From positions 1 to 19,801 of the forward strand of contig CBDUWP010000018.1 of assembly GCA_965370955.1 (NCBI GenBank): 19,801 nt of DNA, written 5' to 3'. Position 1 is the first letter of the stretch. Each line of letters starts with the position of its first letter. This DNA comes from CBDUWP01 sp965370955 (GTDB lineage: Bacteria > Planctomycetota > Phycisphaerae > Sedimentisphaerales > Anaerobacaceae). Position numbers and translations under genes: made by a program. Below, piece after piece: positions 1-6,895 of the stretch. Below the pieces are notes generated by a model. The model was given only the letters and a program-made list of their open reading frames with translations. It did not search any database and was not told the origin of the DNA.

Positions 1-1072
1 AGTCAGCTGTTCTTTCGAGTACTTTTGGCATAGATCCGCTTTCTTCACCGACTTGGACCATTTTAATGACCAGATTCGGGAAAAATCCCGCAGACGCAAT
101 CCCTGCTGAGATACCTGCCCCCTCGACGATTTGTTGTTTTGATTTAACGATGGAATCCTTAATAACATCATTTGCCGACATTGTAGATAGGATTTCAAAG
201 ACCTCTAATACCGATACTCCTGACCCCATCAGCGTTGACATTGTTCTGCAGAATGTCACGTAGAACACCTGTGAGATAACAGTTCCGATAAGCGGCAGTT
301 TCAGGAAACTTTCGCTGAAGAAGACATGTCCCTTTTTGGTTTTGTTGTAGATCCACGACAGCGCCACGCCCAGTCCAAAAATTGCCGCCGCGAGATAGAG
401 TACATTATGCTTTAGCCATTCATAGACATTCATAAACCCTCTTGTAAAGCCCGGCAATTCGCTTCCGAACGTTTCAAACATAACTTCAAATCTCGGCACG
501 ATAAATGCCATTAGAAAAACCACGATAATTACGATAAAGACCAATACGAAGATTGGATAGGCCATAGCTCCCTTGACTTTTTTCGCGAGTTTATCTTTAT
601 TTTCGTAGTATATAGCCATTTTCTTTAGTGACTCCGCCATATTTCCGCCCGTTTCGCCAGCAAGAATAATGGCACAAGCCAGATTATTAAACAACTTTGG
701 ATAAGCCTTCATACAGTCGGAGAATGTTTCACCTCGATTGATTTTTTCCAGCATATCGACCAGAATTATTCTAAAAGCTGGATTTTCGATATCGTCTGAG
801 ACGATTTCTAGACTTTCCGTGATGGTAATTCCGCCTTCGACCATTGTTGTAAGTTGCCAGAAGATGGCGGATACATCTGAGGATTTGATTTTTTTGCCGC
901 GTTTTGCCGCTTTATTTTTTCTTTTGCTTTTAGCGTTTAGTTCGTTAACGGAGACAGGCGTCAAGTTATTACTGCCGAGCCATCCCAGCACCTCTTGCAC
1001 GTCTTCTGCCTGATGCACTCCTTTTTTGGAGTTGCCAACCTGATCTCTCGCTATATATCGAAAACTTTTCAC
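1..1072 (-). CDS. gspF: Type II secretion / type IV pilus inner-membrane platform protein GspF (PilC-like), 3' end beyond window
   Basis: Reading the minus strand from a GTG at 1072 gives 357 residues without a stop up to the left edge, so the C-terminal few dozen residues are missing (the family is about 400 aa). It shows the two T2SSF domains: the first around residues 70-192, with the family signature LAGETGGNMAESL at 138-150 and a hydrophobic segment at about 174-192; a second membrane segment at about 224-241; then the start of the second domain, with the parallel signature VGEESGSMPKVL at 341-352. GspF/PilC sits in the inner membrane and couples the cytoplasmic ATPase to pseudopilus assembly. 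The GTG is supported by a purine-rich AGGAAAAGG at 1081-1089, eight bases away, and by an in-frame TAG at 1088-1090 that excludes a longer start. It lies downstream of gspE on the same strand, presumably in one operon. Confidence 0.93.
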   Translation of the reverse strand, partial: MKSFRYIARDQVGNSKKGVHQAEDVQEVLGWLGSNNLTPVSVNELNAKSKRKNKAAKRGKKIKSSDVSAIFWQLTTMVEGGITITESLEIVSDDIENPAFRIILVDMLEKINRGETFSDCMKAYPKLFNNLACAIILAGETGGNMAESLKKMAIYYENKDKLAKKVKGAMAYPIFVLVFIVIIVVFLMAFIVPRFEVMFETFGSELPGFTRGFMNVYEWLKHNVLYLAAAIFGLGVALSWIYNKTKKGHVFFSESFLKLPLIGTVISQVFYVTFCRTMSTLMGSGVSVLEVFEILSTMSANDVIKDSIVKSKQQIVEGAGISAGIASAGFFPNLVIKMVQVGEESGSMPKVLERTAD

Positions 1073-1164
1073 TTTAACAGCCTTTTCCTAACTACTTCCA
1101 ATCCCCCGTTTTTTCTATAGATATCCTTGTCACTGTCGGCGTTTTTTCGCTCGACATTAATCAT
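1069..1164 (-). CDS. Possible 31-residue ORF coupled to gspF
   Basis: An ATG at 1164 opens a 31-codon frame on the minus strand whose TGA (1071-1069) overlaps the gspF GTG start (1072-1070). The peptide is short, charged and lysine/arginine-rich, with no membrane segment or recognised motif. A stop/start overlap of this kind is typical of translational coupling, and the frame fills almost all of the gap between gspE and gspF. Its own ribosome site is weak (a GTGGA about five bases upstream). It may be a real micropeptide, a leader that feeds ribosomes into gspF, or chance. I know no family it belongs to. Confidence 0.25.
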   Translation of the reverse strand: MINVERKNADSDKDIYRKNGGLEVVRKRLLK

Positions 1165-1175
1165 AAATCCACTTT

Positions 1176-2918
1176 TTACGCTGAAATATCTTCCATATAG
1201 CTAACCCTCATAACCTCTTCAGCGGTGGTATTGCCTGCGATCATATTTCTGACGCCGCTATCCATAAGCCCTCCGCATCCAGCATCTCTAGCAGCTTGCC
1301 TGAGTTCTTTTTCAGTCGCTCCTCTTACGATAAGCTCTCTTAGATCGCTGTTTATAGCCAGAAATTCAAACACAGCCAATCTTCCAGAGTATCCTGTTCC
1401 GTTACATTTTTTGCATCCTGCGCCGTGATAGAACACATTTTCAGCTGCTTGTTCCGGCGTTATCTGCAATTTTTTCAGCATTAGCTCATCGAGTTGTACT
1501 GGCTCTTTGCAATGTTCGCAGATTCTTCTTACGAGCCTTTGCGCTATGACTAGGTTCAGTGTTGACGCCAACAGATATGGCTCGATTCCCATATAGACCA
1601 TTCTGCTTATTGTGCTCGGCGCGTCATTTGTGTGGAACGTGCTAAGAACGAGATGTCCCGTCAGCGCCGCTTTGATAGCGATATCGACAGTTTCTTTATC
1701 CCTGATTTCTCCGATAAGAATAATATCTGGATCTTGCCTCAGGATAGATCTCAAACATGATGCGAAAGTCAGATCTATTTCCGATTTGACTTGCACTTGA
1801 TTTATTCCATGCATTCGATATTCGACAGGGTCTTCTACGGTTGTGATATTTTTCGTTGGATCTTTTAGATAGTTAAGAGCTGAGTACAGCGTTGTACTTT
1901 TTCCACTTCCGGTAGGCCCTGTCACTACCACGATTCCGTGTGGTTGGTTGAGTGCATTTTTGAATATTTCGAGATTTTTCGGACTGAATCCTATTTTATT
2001 GACATCGTGACTAGCCGCAGATGAGTCAAGTATACGCATAACGATTTTTTCGCCGTATATCGTTGGAATAACAGAGACTCTGACATCGATATTTTTTGCC
2101 TCGACTCTAATTTTCAGTCTTCCGTCCTGCGGATGTCTTCTTTCTGCAATGTCTAACCCTGAGAGTATTTTGATTCTGGTGATAACAGCTGCCTGCATAG
2201 ATTTCGCCGGCGGCACCATTTCTGTCAGTACACCATCGATTCTCATTCTCACCGACATGGATCTTTCTTGTGGTTCGACATGGATATCGCTTGCTTTTGC
2301 TTTAGCTGCTTGGTGCAGTAGCAGATCGACAAATCTGATAACGGGCGCTTTTGTTGCTTCCGCTTCGTTTGAATCATCAAACTCATCGCTTAGCCCGTCA
2401 GCCCCTTCGTCTACTTCGAGTTCTACAAGATCTCTAAGCTGTTGCTCTTCGATATCGAGTCCGTGATAGACCATTTCGATAGTGTTTAGGATTTCGGCTT
2501 TAGAGCTGATAACCGGTTTGATTTTTTGTTTGATTGTCAGTTCGACAGTATCGATAGCCACAACATTAAGTGGATCTGCCATAGCTACTGTAATCATTTC
2601 GTCTTCTTGTCCGTATGCAACGAGACAGAATCTTTTTGATATTTGTTCCGGTAGCAGTCTTGCGATGCTGAGGTCGACTTTTTCGATATCGTCCATGCGT
2701 ACATAATCTACGGACAGATATTTAGCCAGCGCCTCAGTGATTTGATTATCAGATAGTACACCTTTTTTGACCAGCAGTTCTCCGACTCTTCCTCCGATTT
2801 TTTCTTGATCTACAAGTGTTGCTTCCAATTGACACGTAGTGATCAAGCCTTGATCGACAAGTGATTGTCCAAAAAAGTGGCTACCTGTAATATTAGTTTT
2901 CGTCTCTGTCAGATTCAT
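1176..2918 (-). CDS. gspE: Type II secretion / type IV pilus assembly ATPase GspE (PilB-like)
   Basis: A 580-aa hexameric secretion ATPase that powers pseudopilus or pilus extension from the cytoplasmic side of the inner membrane. The N-terminus (about 15-150) is an MshEN-type domain, a fold that in some relatives binds c-di-GMP; a short acidic linker (165-188) follows. The catalytic core carries Walker A GPTGSGKST at 334-342, the Asp box TTVEDPVEY around 359-367, Walker B DPDIILIGEIRD at 396-407 and the His box TGHLVLSTFHTNDA around 420-433. Four cysteines (467, 470, 502, 505) form the zinc-binding insertion seen in GspE/PilB. Length and domain order are normal. The ATG at 2918 has AGGAAAAG five bases upstream. 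gspF follows 103 bp downstream. The MshEN domain and the GGDEF protein in this window make c-di-GMP control plausible, but that is inference. Confidence 0.95.
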   Translation of the reverse strand: MNLTETKTNITGSHFFGQSLVDQGLITTCQLEATLVDQEKIGGRVGELLVKKGVLSDNQITEALAKYLSVDYVRMDDIEKVDLSIARLLPEQISKRFCLVAYGQEDEMITVAMADPLNVVAIDTVELTIKQKIKPVISSKAEILNTIEMVYHGLDIEEQQLRDLVELEVDEGADGLSDEFDDSNEAEATKAPVIRFVDLLLHQAAKAKASDIHVEPQERSMSVRMRIDGVLTEMVPPAKSMQAAVITRIKILSGLDIAERRHPQDGRLKIRVEAKNIDVRVSVIPTIYGEKIVMRILDSSAASHDVNKIGFSPKNLEIFKNALNQPHGIVVVTGPTGSGKSTTLYSALNYLKDPTKNITTVEDPVEYRMHGINQVQVKSEIDLTFASCLRSILRQDPDIILIGEIRDKETVDIAIKAALTGHLVLSTFHTNDAPSTISRMVYMGIEPYLLASTLNLVIAQRLVRRICEHCKEPVQLDELMLKKLQITPEQAAENVFYHGAGCKKCNGTGYSGRLAVFEFLAINSDLRELIVRGATEKELRQAARDAGCGGLMDSGVRNMIAGNTTAEEVMRVSYMEDISA

Positions 2919-3285
2919 TCTTTTCCTAGCTCCAAACCATATGTTTTTTTCCGATTGTCTTTGAGGCTACAATTTCCTTTGGTCACGATTAAAACATGTC
3001 AAATAAGTTTAGGTTTTCAAAATTTTTGCTATAGAAATATGGTATTTTTTTATGATAATGCAGATAATTTCTGGCATATATACCGCAATATTGGCGGTGA
3101 TTGAGAGATTGATTAGCTTGATATGCTTTTTTTGCGTTGTTTTGGGTTACATTATAGGACTCGTTGATTTATAGGATTTGTTAATTTTGTTTTATGGTTT
3201 CCGATTATTTTTTGGATTGATTTGGGTTTATTTTTATTTTTTGCTGCTGCGGCAGGCTCTATAATTTTGATTTTCTATATTTGTC

Positions 3286-3322
3286 ATTGCGAAACCTGCG
3301 TATTGTAGCAGGTTGTGGCAAT
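3286..3322. repeat. Hairpin repeat (variant of the TCATTGCGA...GCAATCTC type)
   Basis: The flanking words TTGTCATTGCGA and GGCAATCTCG match those of the larger dispersed repeat copies at 3348 and 6255, but the centre differs. Here it is a perfect dyad AACCTGC (3293-3299) / GCAGGTT (3308-3314) with an 8-nt loop, inside an outer ATTGC (3286-3290) / GCAAT (3318-3322) pairing. It looks like another member of the same family of palindromic intergenic repeats with a different core. Confidence 0.6.
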
Positions 3323-3347
3323 CTCGTTTTTTTTCAAATCTCTGTAA

Positions 3348-3420
3348 CCAATTGTTTTTGTTTGTCATTGCGAGCGTCTTGTCCTTCGTAGCTTTAGCGA
3401 AGAAGGAAGCGCGGCAGTCT
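3348..3420. repeat. Dispersed 73-bp palindromic repeat, copy 1
   Basis: Runs from CCAATTGTTTTTG to GGCAGTCT and matches copy 2 at 6255-6327 with about half a dozen differences by eye. The core TCCTTC...GAAGGA (with CTTCG...CGAAG inside) folds as a hairpin, and the outer CATTGCGAGCG / GCGCGGCAGT words pair imperfectly. Non-coding and extragenic, of REP/MITE type. No transposase is nearby and no clear target-site duplication was seen. Confidence 0.8.
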
Positions 3421-3547
3421 CATGTTTAAAATCATTCTTGTTACTGCGATTGGATAGTTGATTTTACTTGACGAAAATCTCTTGAGTAGTACCATATAGT
3501 TATCAACAGTTGAATATTTAAGAAAATTCTCTGGATTTTTAGCGTTT

Positions 3548-3663
3548 CCGTTGGAACCAGCAAGTTTTTATATGGGAAAACGCAAAAAAACAGTGTTTGT
3601 TTATCCTAAGGCAGGACAGGCATCGCTCACGTGTTTCCCATTGGTCTTGCTGGACCTCAACGG
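3548..3663. repeat. Long imperfect inverted repeat (possible structured RNA or element end)
   Basis: The left arm (about 3548-3583) carries, in order, CCGTTG, CCAGCAAG and ATGGGAAA. The right arm (about 3630-3663) carries their reverse complements TTTCCCAT, CTTGCTGG and CAACGG in the mirrored order, with a spacer of roughly 46 bp. Each arm is about 34-36 nt, paired in three blocks with small internal loops. The left arm can also self-pair (GCGTTTCC with GGGAAAACGC). No ORF is convincingly associated. It could be a cruciform, a structured transcript or a remnant of a mobile element. Confidence 0.55.
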
Positions 3664-3972
3664 TACATGATGGCGGTGCCTTTTTCTTTACGCACTTCCA
3701 AAATCTGCAAAATGTCATCCAGAATAAATTTTCAGAGATTCTCCTAATAAAAAATGTAGACCTGTCTACGACTTTGCAACCATTGTAGTCATGCGTAATG
3801 ACATCAGGATTGACGCATTGATAAGTATGTATACAAACTATATCCTAAATCATGCTTTTACATTTTTTACGATTAAATTACTTAGAGGGATTTGTGAAAT
3901 TTTGAATTGAGGAATATGAAATTTTTTTCAATGCTAAGAAGCTGGGGCAAGTTCATAATTGGGAGTTATTAA

Positions 3973-4284
3973 ATGGATACAACTGCAAATACCGAGATAT
4001 TTTCTGAAGAGGAATGGGACATTCTCGTGAACGAACTTTCCCTGTCTCCAAGACAAAGCGAGGTAATTTATCTACTTCTCAATGACCATTCCGACAAACA
4101 AATTGCCAGAGCATTAGAGATAGCAGTGCCAACAGTCCGAACACATCTTAGCCGACTTTTTTCAAGATTCAAACTCCAAGATCGTCATGAACTCATCCTT
4201 CACATTTTTTATCATTTTAGGAAAAGATGTCGAGCAGATAAAAACGGATGTCCTTTTTGGTTATCTCGTCACGGCAAATTATGA
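3973..4284 (+). CDS. Small LuxR/FixJ-type helix-turn-helix DNA-binding protein
   Basis: A 103-aa protein that is little more than a GerE/LuxR C-terminal domain. The pattern L-S-P-R-Q-S-E-V-I-Y-L-L-L at about 23-35, then D-K-Q-I-A-R-A-L-E-I at 41-50 and V-P-T-V-R-T-H-L-S-R-L at 52-62, are the family's HTH landmarks. There is no receiver or ligand-binding domain in front, so it is an orphan HTH. After about residue 80 the tail is basic and unlike the family. The ATG at 3973 follows TTGGGAG by eight bases. It stands upstream of two PEP-CTERM genes on the same strand, 294 bp before the first, so a regulatory link to them is possible but unproven. The target is unknown. Confidence 0.8.
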   Translation: MDTTANTEIFSEEEWDILVNELSLSPRQSEVIYLLLNDHSDKQIARALEIAVPTVRTHLSRLFSRFKLQDRHELILHIFYHFRKRCRADKNGCPFWLSRHGKL

Positions 4285-4483
4285 ATTAATGATGTTTTTT
4301 TTTATTTCGCTCATAACAATCAAATTACTAGATGTAATTGGTAACGATGACAGCATAATTGTCGAATTGTTTTTTTTTGATTATAGGACACAATAGATTG
4401 AGTTAAATAGTTTTTTATAACACATGAATTGATGAAAAGGTAAAGAAGAAGCTGAGAGTGATGAGTTGGATAAACAAGATTCT

Positions 4484-4497
4484 GGCCTGACATATGC
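4484..4497 (+). promoter_or_regulatory. Candidate sigma-54 (RpoN) promoter upstream of PEP-CTERM genes
   Basis: CTGGC at 4482-4486 and ATGC at 4494-4497 place the invariant GG (4484-4485) and GC (4496-4497) exactly ten bases apart, as in the -24/-12 consensus TGGCAC-N5-TTGC. The match is good at -24 and one base off at -12 (A for T). It lies 82 bp upstream of the first PEP-CTERM start. PEP-CTERM genes are RpoN-dependent in some proteobacteria, and the window encodes a sigma-54 activator. A GG-N10-GC pattern can also arise by chance. Confidence 0.4.
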
Positions 4498-4578
4498 GGC
4501 TTAGTTTCCGTTTAGCTTTTTCATTTCTTTAACAGCTGAATCTTTGTAATAGATGATAATTTTTTGGAGAAGGTGAAA

Positions 4579-5388
4579 ATGAAAAGACTAATTACAATTT
4601 GTGTACTAGCAATGTCATTGCTAGTAAATGCTCAAGCTGGCGTTACGGTTAATGTGGTAGCGTCTTCAGGAGCCAATTATTATGGTCCATCATGGAGTGG
4701 GTATAATTCAAATGCTTTGCATGCATTAGAAAACGGATTATCAACTTATGGCGACCGCGCCACCAATCCAACCGGCTACGAAGCAAGTCCTGACACGGTT
4801 GATCCATGGGAAATTGCGGTAACAAACTTCAAAAGTTGGTGTGGAGATATTAATCCAACAGGTTTGTTTGCCAATGAACATGGCAATCGAATGCATTTTG
4901 GCCTTCACGTTTACGGAGATGGCTCTACACAATTCACACTGCAGGATCTTAGTTTTGAAATCCACAGTAGTGATACAAATGACACCTTGAAACATACAGG
5001 TGATTTTAGCAGCGGTTACGAATATAGATCAACCTGTTACGGCATTGACTGGGGTGCAGACAAAGTTAAAGGTGGCGGCGATGATACTGTTTATCATTCC
5101 GGCAACAGTTCAACACTAGTGGATGAACTTGTCTATGTCGGCGTAGGAAACGCTTGGTGGCCCGGCGGTAGCAACTACGGTGATCCTCAAACTGAGATGG
5201 ATGATTTTTATAATTGGATTGCAGGTAAACAATCTATAGATGTTACAGGAACCTATACCATTAATATATCAAGCGGCACATTCAGCGGAAGCGACATGGT
5301 GACAGTGATACCTGAACCGGCAACAATGATACTGCTTGGTATTGGCGGATTAAATTTTTGGCATAAAAGAAAAAAAGTTCGTGGCTAA
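4579..5388 (+). CDS. PEP-CTERM sorting-domain protein, unknown function
   Basis: A 269-aa exported protein. Residues 1-21 form a Sec signal peptide (basic MKR, hydrophobic core, NAQA cleavage region). The mature part is rich in Gly, Ser, Asn, Asp and Tyr, with no enzyme motif I recognise. The C-terminus is a PEP-CTERM tripartite signal: V-I-P-E-P at 243-247, a hydrophobic helix, then a basic tail (HKRKK). PEP-CTERM proteins are processed by exosortase in the membrane and end up in the envelope or extracellular matrix; no exosortase gene is in the window. I start at ATG 4579, which follows GGAGAAGGTG closely, rather than at an in-frame TTG at 4564 that overlaps that ribosome site. A candidate sigma-54 site lies upstream, and a second PEP-CTERM gene follows after 34 bp. 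Confidence 0.88.
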   Translation: MKRLITICVLAMSLLVNAQAGVTVNVVASSGANYYGPSWSGYNSNALHALENGLSTYGDRATNPTGYEASPDTVDPWEIAVTNFKSWCGDINPTGLFANEHGNRMHFGLHVYGDGSTQFTLQDLSFEIHSSDTNDTLKHTGDFSSGYEYRSTCYGIDWGADKVKGGGDDTVYHSGNSSTLVDELVYVGVGNAWWPGGSNYGDPQTEMDDFYNWIAGKQSIDVTGTYTINISSGTFSGSDMVTVIPEPATMILLGIGGLNFWHKRKKVRG

Positions 5389-5405
5389 ATCACGTTTATT
5401 TAGCC
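5383..5405 (+). terminator. Hairpin between the two PEP-CTERM genes (possible attenuator)
   Basis: GGCTAAAT (5383-5390) and ATTTAGCC (5398-5405) form a perfect 8-bp stem with a 7-nt loop, followed by TTTT. The stem contains the stop codon of the upstream gene (5386-5388), and the Shine-Dalgarno of the downstream gene starts four bases after it. The U-run is short, so partial termination or mRNA-end protection that sets the ratio of the two proteins is more likely than full termination. Confidence 0.5.
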
Positions 5406-5422
5406 TTTTGGAGAAAATAAGA

Positions 5423-6001
5423 ATGAGAAGAATACTTATACTTTGTATATCAGTTTGTTTTGTTTTGTGTTTTTCCTCGGTATCGTTAGCGGCGGTAGTA
5501 TTTGGTTTCAACCAGTCAGATTTGCTTGGCTTAACTAAATACGGTGAAAATCCGTCTGGTCAAACTCTTTCATATATAGCTAAGAATCCGGATAGTATTT
5601 ATGGTTCTATGATGGGAGATGTTGGATTTATGGGCAATCTTTTAGATCTTACGCTACCAATATCGCCAGAGATTATAATCGGCTCTGACAGTCAAGACTT
5701 AACAGGCTACGATGAGTTTACAATGATATTATCCAATGATAATGATGACATTTGGACGGTAGGATTATATGTAGATAACGATGATATTGTTACCTATTCT
5801 GGAACAATTTCTCTCTCGCCGGATGAAACAGCAAGCCTTACATTAGATATTTCGAACTTTGGAGTAGTTGATTCTATAGGATTTTTAATTAGCGCCAATC
5901 GAAATGATACATTTCATATTTCAGCCGAGGCAATTCCCGAGCCTACTATGATTTGTTTATTTGGTTTTGGAATTTTAGGACTGTCACGTAGAAGATATTA
6001 A
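5423..6001 (+). CDS. Second PEP-CTERM sorting-domain protein, unknown function
   Basis: A 192-aa exported protein with an N-terminal signal peptide (MRRILILCI..., small residues SLAA near 20-24) and a clear C-terminal PEP-CTERM signal: A-I-P-E-P at 170-174, a hydrophobic stretch, then terminal S-R-R-R-Y. The central region (about 25-168) is acidic and rich in beta-strand-like alternation, with repeated D/N clusters (for example SNDNDDIW) that could bind calcium; I recognise no family. An in-frame GTG at 5381 would overlap the previous gene and place the signal peptide internally, so ATG 5423, with GGAGAAAA about ten bases upstream, is preferred. The leader (TTTTGGAGAA then A-rich then ATG) closely resembles that of the preceding gene, suggesting duplication of the leader or common control. 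Confidence 0.86.
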   Translation: MRRILILCISVCFVLCFSSVSLAAVVFGFNQSDLLGLTKYGENPSGQTLSYIAKNPDSIYGSMMGDVGFMGNLLDLTLPISPEIIIGSDSQDLTGYDEFTMILSNDNDDIWTVGLYVDNDDIVTYSGTISLSPDETASLTLDISNFGVVDSIGFLISANRNDTFHISAEAIPEPTMICLFGFGILGLSRRRY

Positions 6002-6254
6002 AGGAAAACTTAATTGGACAAAAAATAATGAGATAGACAATTTCTTCGTCCTCTTTCTCCTCCTTATTATGTTAGGGTTTGCGGTTGGTCGATGTATTTT
6101 TTAACCACACTCTATCATAGAGAAACTAGGCGTATTACAAATCAGTCATAATGACTGATAAAATAAAAGGGATTGACCTGAAGCTTATCGGCCAGTATTA
6201 GGTTAGTCCTCTTTTGTTTTTTATTTTATATTCTTTTCGCCCCGCACAATCTGG

Positions 6255-6327
6255 CCAATTGTTTTTGTATGTCATTGCGAGCGATCTGTCCTTCGTAGCT
6301 TTAGCGAAGAAGGAAGCGCGGCAATCT
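6255..6327. repeat. Dispersed 73-bp palindromic repeat, copy 2
   Basis: Runs from CCAATTGTTTTTG to GGCAATCT in the same orientation as copy 1 (3348-3420), with only about six differences. The central TCCTTC...GAAGGA hairpin is identical in both copies. The outer words CATTGCGAGCG and GGCAATCTC pair better here than in copy 1. The identity extends about 14 bases to the left of the palindrome, so the mobile or copied unit is larger than the hairpin. Confidence 0.8.
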
Positions 6328-6801
6328 CTCGTTAATGAACCGATCCAATCTCAAATTCCAAGTCGAAGCCCGCCAATTTTCCCCATCCGCCGCTGCACTT
6401 TCTTTTTCCCTCCACGAATTTCACCTCCACCGCAACCAAAAAATTTTCCCCCGTCCTTCCACGAGTTCCCCGCCCGTCCCGCTCGGCTCGGCCCACCTAT
6501 CCGCCCGCCGCCCGCCAAAATAGGCAAGATAGCTAAACTGTAGGGGTAAATTTTTAATTTTGCACCATTTTCATAACATTTAGACAATAGGCCTAAAAAA
6601 AAGGGGTAAAAAATGGAAAGAAATTGCAATTTTTGGGTAAGTTTTGGAAAGAAATGGAAAGTTTTGCAAATTTATGGTCATTTTTGACCCCCCAATTTCG
6701 CCCATTTTGCGTGTTTTTTGGACATAATAACGCAAAGAAGAGGTGGGAAAAAGCTGCACAACTCATCACAAAAACCTACCAATCGTATTTAATATACATA
6801 T

Positions 6802-6851
6802 AGTTACAATAAAAATAATTTTATTGTAACTTTGTCAATGCGAAATATAAT
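6802..6851 (+). promoter_or_regulatory. Promoter with a 13-bp inverted-repeat operator for the GH2-ccm cluster
   Basis: A perfect dyad AGTTACAATAAAA (6802-6814) / TTTTATTGTAACT (6819-6831) has a 4-nt centre. A sigma-70-like -35 TTGTAA (6824-6829) lies inside the right arm, and a perfect -10 TATAAT follows at 6846-6851 after 16 bp. A protein bound to the dyad would cover the -35 box, so repression is the simplest reading. The cognate regulator is not identified. Transcription should start near 6858, ahead of the GH2 start codon. Confidence 0.65.
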
Positions 6852-6895
6852 AGAAGTTTTTATTGAACATTATTTTAATGGAGACTTCAGTTCAG

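Larger units (their letters stand above)
2919..3972. other. Gene-free stretch between gspE and the HTH gene
   Basis: About 1 kb with no credible coding frame. It holds the upstream region of gspE (minus strand), a hairpin repeat at 3286-3322, one copy of a 73-bp dispersed repeat at 3348-3420, a long imperfect inverted repeat at 3548-3663 and a small dyad, GTAGAC-CT-GTCTAC, at 3756-3769. The remainder is AT-rich with T-runs. Short frames such as 2865-3104 and 3597-3788 lack family resemblance and ribosome sites. I could not identify a convincing gspE promoter. Confidence 0.6.
6002..6895. other. Gene-free stretch with repeat, C-rich island and GH2 promoter
   Basis: Nearly 900 bp without a credible gene. 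It contains copy 2 of the dispersed repeat (6255-6327), a strand-biased C/pyrimidine-rich tract at about 6360-6520 that is far richer in GC than its surroundings, then an A/T-rich part with duplicated words (GGGGTAAA at 6543 and 6603; GGAAAGAAAT at 6614 and 6646), a small dyad GGTCA-TTTT-TGACC at 6676-6689, and the promoter/operator of the GH2 gene at 6802-6851. Long frames on both strands over the C-rich tract have low-complexity Gly/Pro/Arg products and are not real. Confidence 0.6.

Noticed and set aside
3280..3425. CRISPR-like array
   Set aside because: Only two or three palindromic units with differing cores and no regular spacers; no cas genes.
3597..3788. 63-codon frame over the right arm of the inverted repeat
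   Set aside because: No recognisable motif, no Shine-Dalgarno, and the DNA is better explained as an inverted repeat.
4187..4396. 69-codon frame overlapping the end of the LuxR-type HTH gene
   Set aside because: Out of frame with the HTH, Phe/Ile-rich from T-runs; the HTH frame has the family motifs and a good ribosome site.
6214..6543. Plus-strand 109-codon frame across the repeat and C-rich island
   Set aside because: It translates the palindromic repeat and a proline-rich low-complexity tract; not a gene.
6351..6629. Minus-strand 92-codon frame over the C-rich island
   Set aside because: Product is a Gly/Lys/Arg low-complexity stretch produced by the G-rich strand; no family resemblance or ribosome site.
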